From contig NZ_PXYK01000013.1 in NCBI RefSeq assembly GCF_003012745.1, positions 101,778-165,777 of the forward strand: DNA of 64,000 nt. The letters run 5' to 3'. Shown piece by piece: positions 57,970 to 64,000 of this stretch (positions are counted from its first letter, which is position 1; each line of letters opens with the position of its first letter). The notes under the pieces are model-generated. The model worked only from the letters and a program-made list of their open reading frames with translations. It was not told the DNA's origin and searched no databases. Both the position numbers and the translations under genes were made by a program. This DNA comes from Kumtagia ephedrae (GTDB lineage: Bacteria; Pseudomonadota; Alphaproteobacteria; Rhizobiales; Rhizobiaceae).

Positions 57970-59748
57970 GTGCTGACATGGCCGCAGACGCTTTCGGTCG
58001 CCGTCATCGTCCTGATGATGGCGACCTTCATCTGGGGCCGCTTCCGCTATGATCTCGTCGCCGCGCTGTCGCTGCTCGCCGCGCTCGCCGTCGGGGTCGT
58101 CCCGCTCGACAAGGCGTTCAGCGGCTTCAGCGACGACATCGTCATCATCGTCGGCAGCGCGCTGCTGGTCAGCGCCGGGGTCGCGCGCAGCGGCATCATG
58201 GAACTGGCGATCCAGCGCTTCGCGCCGAACCTCTCCTCCGTGCGGGCGCAACTGGCGCTGCTGGTGATCGTCGTCGCGCTGCTGTCGGCCTTCGTCAAGA
58301 ACATCGGCGCGCTGGCGATCATGATCCCGATCGCCTTCCAGTTCGCGCGGCGCTCCGGCGCCTCGCCCTCCGTCTTCCTGATGCCGATGGCCTTCGCCGC
58401 GCTGCTCGGAGGGCTGATGACGCAGATCGGAACATCGCCCAACATCGTCGTGTCGCGGCTGCGCGAGGAGATCACCGGCGAGAGCTTCACCATGTTCGAC
58501 TTCACGCCGGTGGGCCTGTCGCTGACAGCAGTCGGCATGGCGTTCCTGGTGCTGTTCTATTGGATCCTTCCCGATCGCACCCGCCAGGACGCGTCGGTGC
58601 ATCATGCGCTCGACATCAAGAACTATGTCGCGGAGGCCAAGGTCACGGATGGTTCGGCTGTCGCCGGCAAGACGGTCGGCGATCTGCTCAAGATCGCGGC
58701 GGGCGAGGCGGTGATCACCTCCATCGTCCGGGACGGGGGCCTCAGGATCACGCCCTTTCCCGACGCCGTGCTGCGCAGCGGCGACCGCCTCATCATCGAG
58801 GGCGACCCGCAGGCGCTCGACCGGCTTGTGGCGCAGGCGAAGCTCAACATCACCGGCGACAGGACGCTGAGCAGCGCCGACCGCGCGGCGGAGATCATGG
58901 CGATCGAGGCGGTCATCGGCGAGGGCTCCAGCCTGCTCGGCTGGTCGGCGCAGGATCTGCTGCTCTATCACCGCTTCAACATCAACCTGCTGGCGGTGAG
59001 CAGGCGCGGCGAGCGGCTCGACCGCGACCCCGGCACGATCGTGTTCCGCCTCGGCGACGTCATCCTGCTGCAGGGCAACCAGGCCGACCTGCCGGATTTC
59101 CTGCGCGAGTTCCATCTGCTGCCGCTGGCCGAGCGGCCGCTGCTGATCGGCAGCGCCCGGCGCGGCGCCGTGCCGGTGGCGATCCTGGTGGCGGCCATGG
59201 GCACGACCGCGCTCGGCTTGCTGCCGGTGCCGGTGGCCTTCTTCGCGGCGGCGGTGGCCATGCTGCTGTTCCGGGTCGTGCCGCTGCGCGAAGCCTATGG
59301 CGCGGTCGACGGTCCGATCCTCGTCATGCTGGCGGCGCTGATCCCGGTCAGCGATTCGCTGCGCACCACCGGCGCCACCGACGTGCTGGCGGCGGTGCTG
59401 GCCGATGTCGCCGCCGGGCTGCCAGCCTATGGCGCGCTGGCGCTGATCCTGGTGACGGCGATGGCGGTGACGCCGTTCCTCAACAATGCGGCCACCGTGC
59501 TGGTCATGGCGCCGATCGCCGCCGGCTTCGCCTCCGGCCTCGGCTTCAGGCCGGAGGCCTTCCTGATGGCCGTGGCGATCGGCGCCGGCTGCGACTTCCT
59601 CACGCCGATCGGCCACCAGTGCAACACGCTGGTGATGGGACCCGGCGGCTACAGGTTCTCCGACTATCCGCGGCTCGGCCTGCCGCTGTCGGTGATCGTC
59701 GTGCTGGCAGCCGTGCCGCTGCTGATGCTCGTGTGGCCGGTACGGTAA
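57970..59748 (+). CDS. SLC13/DASS-type permease with RCK-C domains
   Basis: 592 residues. Twelve or so hydrophobic helices split by a cytosolic region (about 205-380). This region holds two RCK_C (TrkA-C) domains: one with AVITSIVRDGGLRITPFPDA, one with INLLAVSRRGERLDRDPGT. The transport motifs GGLMTQIGTSPNIVVS and PFLNNAATVLVMAPIA are the two half-repeats. Begins at a GTG (57970). Substrate may be sulfate, sulfonate or a dicarboxylate; the family does not decide. The gene is convergent with lpdA, 11 bases away. Confidence 0.88.
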   Translation: MLTWPQTLSVAVIVLMMATFIWGRFRYDLVAALSLLAALAVGVVPLDKAFSGFSDDIVIIVGSALLVSAGVARSGIMELAIQRFAPNLSSVRAQLALLVIVVALLSAFVKNIGALAIMIPIAFQFARRSGASPSVFLMPMAFAALLGGLMTQIGTSPNIVVSRLREEITGESFTMFDFTPVGLSLTAVGMAFLVLFYWILPDRTRQDASVHHALDIKNYVAEAKVTDGSAVAGKTVGDLLKIAAGEAVITSIVRDGGLRITPFPDAVLRSGDRLIIEGDPQALDRLVAQAKLNITGDRTLSSADRAAEIMAIEAVIGEGSSLLGWSAQDLLLYHRFNINLLAVSRRGERLDRDPGTIVFRLGDVILLQGNQADLPDFLREFHLLPLAERPLLIGSARRGAVPVAILVAAMGTTALGLLPVPVAFFAAAVAMLLFRVVPLREAYGAVDGPILVMLAALIPVSDSLRTTGATDVLAAVLADVAAGLPAYGALALILVTAMAVTPFLNNAATVLVMAPIAAGFASGLGFRPEAFLMAVAIGAGCDFLTPIGHQCNTLVMGPGGYRFSDYPRLGLPLSVIVVLAAVPLLMLVWPVR

Positions 59749-59759
59749 GCGTCGACCAC

Positions 59760-61157
59760 TCAGATATGCAGCGCCTGGCCGAGCGCCTTCAGCGCCGCCT
59801 CCTGGAAGGCCTCGCCCTGGGTCGGATGGGCGTGGATGGTGCCGGCGATGTCCTCCAGCCGGGCGCCCATCTCGATCGCCATGCCGAAGGCGGCGGCAAG
59901 CTCCGACACGCCCTGACCGACCGCCTGGATGCCGAGCACGACGTGGTTGTCGGCGCGCGCCACCACCCGGACGAAGCCGTCCTCGCCATGCCTGGTCATG
60001 GCGCGGCCGTTGGCGGAGAACGGGAATAGGCCGATCTTGAGCTCGCGTCCCGTAGCCTTCGCTTCATCAGGCGACAGGCCGGCGCTCACCACTTCCGGAT
60101 CGGTGAAGCAGATCGCCGGGATGCAGCGCTTGTCCCAGCTCCTTTTGTGGCCGGCGACGATCTCCGCCACCATCTCGCCCTGCGCCATCGCGCGGTGCGC
60201 CAGCATCGGCTCGCCGGTGACGTCGCCGATGGCGAAGATGCCGCGCATGGAGGTGCGGCACTGGTCGTCGATCCGGATGAAGGCGCCGGCGCGGGCGAGA
60301 TCGAGCTCCTCCAGGCCCCAGCCTTCGACGGCCGGCTTGCGCCCCACCGCGACGAGAATCTGCTCCGCCGCCAGCCGGCGCTCCGTGCCGTCGGCGCCGG
60401 CGATGGTCAGGTCGCCTGCCCCGGCAAGACCTTGCGCCTTGGCGCCGAGCAGCACCTCTACGCCGAGCGCGGCGAGCCGCTTGGCGACCGGCTTCGCCAG
60501 CTCGCTGTCGTAGAGCGGCAGGATGCGGTCGGTCGCCTCGACCACCGTCACCTTCGATCCGAGCTTGGCATAGGCGATGCCGAGTTCCAGCCCGATATAG
60601 CCGGCGCCGACCACCGCGAGGCTGCCCGGCACCTTCTTCAGCGACAGCGCCTCGGTGGAGGAGATCACCGCTCCACCGAACGGCAGCGACGGCAGCTCCA
60701 CCGGCACCGAGCCGGTGGCGATGACGATCGTCTCGGCGCGGATCACCTGAATACCGGTCTCGGTCTCGACCTCGACCGTCTTGCCGTCGCGGAATCTTGC
60801 CCAGCCATGCACGGTCTTGACGCGCGCCTTCTTCAGAAGGCCGCTGACGCCGCTGGTGAGCCGCCCGACGATGCCGTCCTTCCAGGCGACCGTCTTTGCC
60901 AGGTCGATCGCCGGCGACGCCGCCGAGATGCCGAGCAGGCCGTTGCCGTTCGACGCCGCCCTGCGGACGATGTCGAATTCCTCGGCCGCGTGGATCAGAG
61001 CCTTGGATGGGATGCAGCCGATGGTGAGGCAGGTGCCGCCCGGCTTCTTCGCCTCGACGATGACGGTGTCGATGCCGAGCTGACCGGCGCGGATGGCCGA
61101 GACATAGCCGCCCGGCCCGGCGCCGACCACGAGGAGCTTGCAGGAGATTTCTTTCAT
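59760..61157 (-). CDS. lpdA: dihydrolipoyl dehydrogenase (E3)
   Basis: 465 residues. FAD enzyme re-oxidising dihydrolipoamide. [17 protein letters not shown] binds FAD; the redox disulphide is in [14 protein letters not shown]. The NAD motif is [10 protein letters not shown], and the C-terminal [10 protein letters not shown] carries the catalytic His-Glu. It is the last gene of the branched-chain 2-oxoacid dehydrogenase operon, separated from E2 by a 174-base repeat. Confidence 0.95.
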   Translation of the reverse strand: MKEISCKLLVVGAGPGGYVSAIRAGQLGIDTVIVEAKKPGGTCLTIGCIPSKALIHAAEEFDIVRRAASNGNGLLGISAASPAIDLAKTVAWKDGIVGRLTSGVSGLLKKARVKTVHGWARFRDGKTVEVETETGIQVIRAETIVIATGSVPVELPSLPFGGAVISSTEALSLKKVPGSLAVVGAGYIGLELGIAYAKLGSKVTVVEATDRILPLYDSELAKPVAKRLAALGVEVLLGAKAQGLAGAGDLTIAGADGTERRLAAEQILVAVGRKPAVEGWGLEELDLARAGAFIRIDDQCRTSMRGIFAIGDVTGEPMLAHRAMAQGEMVAEIVAGHKRSWDKRCIPAICFTDPEVVSAGLSPDEAKATGRELKIGLFPFSANGRAMTRHGEDGFVRVVARADNHVVLGIQAVGQGVSELAAAFGMAIEMGARLEDIAGTIHAHPTQGEAFQEAALKALGQALHI

Positions 61158-61200
61158 GGGCGGTGCTCCTGCCGGAATGGTCCGACGCTGCGCTCCGTCC

Positions 61201-61374
61201 CACCCCCCTCTGTCCTGCCGGACATCTCCCCCGCAAGGGGGGAGATTGGCAGTGTCGGCCTCGCCGTCTCGCCTGTAACGTTGACGATTGGCGAAGCGAA
61301 AGCGGCCGTCTCAATCTCCCCCCTTGCGGGGGAGATGTCCGGCCCATTCGACAAGCTCAGGACAGAGGGGGGTG
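61201..61374. repeat. long inverted repeat between E2 and E3 genes
   Basis: Arms 61201-61247 and 61313-61374 of the 34.2-kb family. The right arm is interrupted after GATGTCCGG by an extra CCCATTCGACAAGCTCA before GGACAG resumes. The operon continues through the element. Confidence 0.85.
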
Positions 61375-61408
61375 CGAAGGAACGCGATGCTGACCGAGAA
61401 ATCATCCC

Positions 61409-62788
61409 TCACCCCTCCACGAAGATCAGCGCCGGCGTTTCCAGCAGCGCCTTGATGCGCTGGACGAAGACTGCGGCGTCCCAGCCGTCGACGACGCGGT
61501 GGTCGAAGGAGGAGGAGAGGTTCATCATCTTGCGCGGGATGAACTGCGTGCCGTCCCAGACCGGCCGCACCATGATCTTGTTGACGCCGACGATCGCCAC
61601 TTCCGGATGGTTGATCACCGGCGTGGTGGCGACGCCGCCCATGGCGCCGAGCGAGCTTATGGTGATGGTGGAGCCGGAAAGTTCTTCCCGCGTCGCAATG
61701 CCCGCCTTGGCGGCCTCCGCCAGCCGATTGACCTCCGCCGCACAGTCGAACAGGTCGCGCGCCTCGGCATGACGCACCACCGGCACGACGAGCCCGGACG
61801 GCGTCTGCGCGGCGATGCCGACATGCACGGCGCCGTGGCGGTGGATGACGCCGGCCTCGTCGTCGAACAGCGCGTTGATGCCGGGCTGCTCCTTCACCGC
61901 CTTGACCATCGCCCGCATCAGGAACGGCAGGATGGTCAGCTTCGGCCGGTCCGGGCGCTTCTCCTTGTTGAGCGCGGCGCGCAGCTCCTCCAGCGCGGTG
62001 ACGTCGATCTCCTCGACATAGGTGATGTGCGGGATGCGCGCCTTCGCCAGCGCCATCTTCTCGGCGATCTTCCTGCGCAGCCCGACGACCTTGATCTCCT
62101 GCACCGACGTATCCTGCGCAAGCCCGGCAGGGCGGGCAGGCTGCGGCCCGCGGGCCAGGAAGCCGTCGAGGTCTTCATGGGTGATGCGGCCGGCCGGTCC
62201 GGTGCCCGGCACCTGGCGCAGGTCGATGCCGGTCTCGCGGGCGCGCAGCCGCACGGCCGGCGAGGCCAGCGGCTTTTCACCCTCGGGGCGCGGCGCGCCG
62301 GCGGTGGCGGGTTTTGCCGCAACACCCCCACCCCTGACCCCTCTCCTCAAGGGGGAGGGGGATCCGGTTTGCGTGCCCTCGCCGTCCGCGGAAACCGGCC
62401 GTTGCGGTTTGCCTGCCGCGGCGGCGGGTGGTCCCCCTCCCCCTTGAGGGGAGGGGTCAGGGGTGGGGGTATTCTTGGCGCGCGAGGCAGCCGGTTCGGG
62501 CTTGACCTCCCTGGCCGCCCCGGCCGCTGCATTGCCGTCGCCCGCCACCTTCAGCCGCACGATCGGCGAGCCGACGGCGATGGTCTCGCCGATCTCGCCG
62601 CCCAGCCACACGATCTCGCCCTCGACCGGGGAAGGAATCTCGACGGTCGCCTTGTCCGTCATGACGGCAGCCAGCAGCGAGTCCTCGCGCACCAGGTCGC
62701 CTATCTTGACGTGCCATTCGACCAGCTCGGCCTCGGCGACGCCCTCGCCCACATCGGGAAGTTTTATGACGTGCTCGGCCACGGTCAC
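61409..62788 (-). CDS. bkdB: branched-chain 2-oxoacid dehydrogenase E2 (dihydrolipoyl transacylase)
   Basis: 459 residues. Lipoyl domain (1-80, lipoyl lysine in VMTDKATVEIPSP), then a long linker, E3/E1-binding domain (SPAVRLRARETGIDL) and catalytic domain ending SSSFDHRVVDGWDAA with the active-site His. The linker is odd: residues about 107-155 (TPTPDPSPQGGGGPP to SPSPLRRGVRGGGV) are encoded by an intact inverted repeat that elsewhere is intergenic. The frame stays open. Start GTG at 62788 overlaps the E1-beta stop by GTGA; an in-frame GTG six bases later is an alternative. Confidence 0.93.
   Translation of the reverse strand: MTVAEHVIKLPDVGEGVAEAELVEWHVKIGDLVREDSLLAAVMTDKATVEIPSPVEGEIVWLGGEIGETIAVGSPIVRLKVAGDGNAAAGAAREVKPEPAASRAKNTPTPDPSPQGGGGPPAAAAGKPQRPVSADGEGTQTGSPSPLRRGVRGGGVAAKPATAGAPRPEGEKPLASPAVRLRARETGIDLRQVPGTGPAGRITHEDLDGFLARGPQPARPAGLAQDTSVQEIKVVGLRRKIAEKMALAKARIPHITYVEEIDVTALEELRAALNKEKRPDRPKLTILPFLMRAMVKAVKEQPGINALFDDEAGVIHRHGAVHVGIAAQTPSGLVVPVVRHAEARDLFDCAAEVNRLAEAAKAGIATREELSGSTITISSLGAMGGVATTPVINHPEVAIVGVNKIMVRPVWDGTQFIPRKMMNLSSSFDHRVVDGWDAAVFVQRIKALLETPALIFVEG
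62323..62470. repeat. palindromic element inside the E2 gene
   Basis: Arms at 62323-62361 and 62432-62470 are nearly perfect complements (CACCCCCACCCCTGACCCCT type) flanking about 70 bases. It lies wholly within the coding sequence, in frame, in the region of the interdomain linker. Confidence 0.85.
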
Positions 62789-63798
62789 GCCTCCATCGTC
62801 TCGACGAACGCCCGGCCGACACGCGCCGGGCCCGGGAAATAGTCCCATTCCTGCGCATGCGGATAGGGCGTGTCCCAGCCGGTCACCCGCATCACCGGCG
62901 CTTCGAGGTGATAGAAGCAGTGGCGCTGCACCAGCGCCGCCAGCTCGGCGCCAAAGCCGGAGGTCAGCGTCGCCTCGTGCACGACGGTGCAGCGGCCGGT
63001 CTTCTGCACCGACGCGACGATGGCGTCGAGGTCGAGCGGCAGAAGCGTCCTCAAGTCGATGATCTCGGCGTCGATGCCGGTCTCCTCCGCCGCCGCCTCG
63101 GCGACATAGACCATGGTGCCGTAGGCGAGCACGGTGAGCTGCGATCCGGCCCTCCGGATCGCCGCCTTGCCGAGCGGCTCGGCATAGTGGCCATCAGCCA
63201 CCTCGCCGAGCGCATGCTTCGACCACGGCGTCACCGGTTTTTCATGATGGCCGTCGAAGGGGCCGTTGTAGAGCCGCTTCGGCTCGAGAAAAATCACCGG
63301 GTCGGGATCCTCGATCGAGGCGATGAGCAGACCCTTGGCGTCGGCCGGGTTGGACGGCACGACCACCTTCAGGCCGGAGACGTGGGTGAACAGCGCCTCC
63401 GGGCTCTGGCTGTGCGTCTGGCCGCCGAAGATGCCGCCGCCGGTCGGCATGCGGATGACGATCGGGCAGGTGAACTCGCCGTTGGAGCGGTAGCGCAGGC
63501 GCGCCGCCTCCGACACGATCTGGTCGTAGGCCGGGTAGACGTAGTCGGCGAACTGCACCTCGACGCAGGGGCGCAGCCCGTAGGCGGCCATGCCGATGGC
63601 GGCTCCGACGATGCCGAGCTCGCTGATCGGCGCGTCGAAGCAGCGCGTTTTGCCGTATTTCTGCTGGAGGCCGGCGGTGCAGCGGAAGACGCCGCCGAAA
63701 TAGCCGACATCCTCGCCGAAGACGACGACGCGCTCGTCGCGGCCCATGGACACGTCCATGGCGTCGCGGATCGCCTCGATCATGGTTTTGCGGGGCAT
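62785..63798 (-). CDS. bkdA2: branched-chain 2-oxoacid dehydrogenase E1 beta
   Basis: 337 residues. Beta subunit of the thiamine-dependent decarboxylase acting on branched-chain keto acids. Family features are GEDVGYFGGVFRCTAGLQ, RCFDAPISELGIVGAAIG, and GGGIFGGQTHSQSPEALF. Length and the YFGGVF motif match BkdA2. Start MPRKTMIEA; the longer frame runs into a repeat. Coupled to E2 by overlap, and separated from E1 alpha by about 109 bases carrying a half repeat. Confidence 0.95.
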   Translation of the reverse strand: MPRKTMIEAIRDAMDVSMGRDERVVVFGEDVGYFGGVFRCTAGLQQKYGKTRCFDAPISELGIVGAAIGMAAYGLRPCVEVQFADYVYPAYDQIVSEAARLRYRSNGEFTCPIVIRMPTGGGIFGGQTHSQSPEALFTHVSGLKVVVPSNPADAKGLLIASIEDPDPVIFLEPKRLYNGPFDGHHEKPVTPWSKHALGEVADGHYAEPLGKAAIRRAGSQLTVLAYGTMVYVAEAAAEETGIDAEIIDLRTLLPLDLDAIVASVQKTGRCTVVHEATLTSGFGAELAALVQRHCFYHLEAPVMRVTGWDTPYPHAQEWDYFPGPARVGRAFVETMEA

Positions 63799-63851
63799 CA
63801 GAAAGCCTCCGCGCGAGGTGAAGAGACTGTTGCCATGTGTCGAGAGACGGC

Positions 63852-63880
63852 GCCTCTTCGCACCCCCCTCTGTCCTGCCC
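63852..63880. repeat. single arm of the palindromic repeat family
   Basis: CTTCGCACCCCCCTCTGTCC matches the left-arm end of the elements at 34.2 and 61.2 kb, but no right arm follows. It lies in the E1 alpha-E1 beta gap. Confidence 0.6.
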
Positions 63881-63907
63881 ACGATTCCGCAAATGCCGAC
63901 CATGCCC

Positions 63908-64000
63908 CTAAACTCCCGCCTGCTGGCGCTGGCGCCTCAGATGCGGCGGCATCTCGGCGTAGACGCCCTCGAACATGTCGCGCACCGACGGCTTTCCGCC
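63908..64000 (-). CDS. bkdA1: branched-chain 2-oxoacid dehydrogenase E1 alpha, C-terminal fragment
   Basis: Only the last 30 residues lie in the window, with the gene continuing past the right edge. They include PSVRDMFEGVYAEMPPHLRR, as at the end of bacterial BkdA1, followed by a Gln/Ala tail and a TAG stop. Its position immediately before E1 beta gives the usual E1 alpha-E1 beta-E2-E3 order. Confidence 0.8.
   Translation of the reverse strand, partial: GGKPSVRDMFEGVYAEMPPHLRRQRQQAGV

Overview
The window is a GC-rich alphaproteobacterial chromosome segment. It is most like Rhizobiales/Phyllobacteriaceae (Mesorhizobium-like). The reasons are the rplU-rpmA-obgE-proB-proA-nadD-rsfS-rlmH order, an EcfG-type sigma factor with HWE-kinase and receiver neighbours, and many copies of the palindromic intergenic repeats typical of these genomes. 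Species cannot be fixed from the sequence alone.

Layout. 0-2.3 kb: end of a terminal-oxidase operon (subunit I-III fusion, small membrane protein, CtaG). 2.4-6 kb: a divergent Nramp-like transporter and a two-gene oxidoreductase operon. 6-11.7 kb: a stress-signalling block holding a CheB-CheR-PAS-HWE kinase, a receiver protein, a second receiver with a sigma-region-2-like tail, an EcfG-like sigma factor and a possible NepR-like protein. 11.7-21.1 kb: nucleotide-sugar and glycosyltransferase genes (Ugd, two epimerases, four glycosyltransferases, UDP-xylose synthase). 21.2-29 kb: a PRTase/kinase-like fusion, then an inositol-phosphate-synthase operon with phosphatase, methyltransferase, permuted glycosidase-like, pyruvyltransferase-like and FrhB-like genes. 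29-31 kb: four small stress-type genes. 31-46 kb: tRNA-Ser and a conserved housekeeping run. 46-57.7 kb: alanine racemase/D-amino acid dehydrogenase, a molybdenum hydroxylase pair, LysR/mmsA, DedA and exported proteins. 58-64 kb: an SLC13-type carrier and a branched-chain 2-oxoacid dehydrogenase operon running off the right edge.

How it fits together. Reading both strands I found eight copies of GGAAC-N16-GGTT plus several near variants. Nearly all lie just upstream of genes between 3.6 and 31 kb, with one at 56.6 kb. This matches the known EcfG/RpoE2 general-stress promoter class. Its sigma factor, kinase and receivers are encoded in the middle of the region. My reading is that 3.6-31 kb is one general-stress island whose main output is an inositol- and xylose-related glycan or glycolipid pathway that I do not recognise as a described system. 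The right half is ordinary metabolism, heavily marked by palindromic repeats. One repeat lies inside the coding sequence of the E2 gene, one is nested inside another, and one pair brackets a small GIY-YIG nuclease gene.
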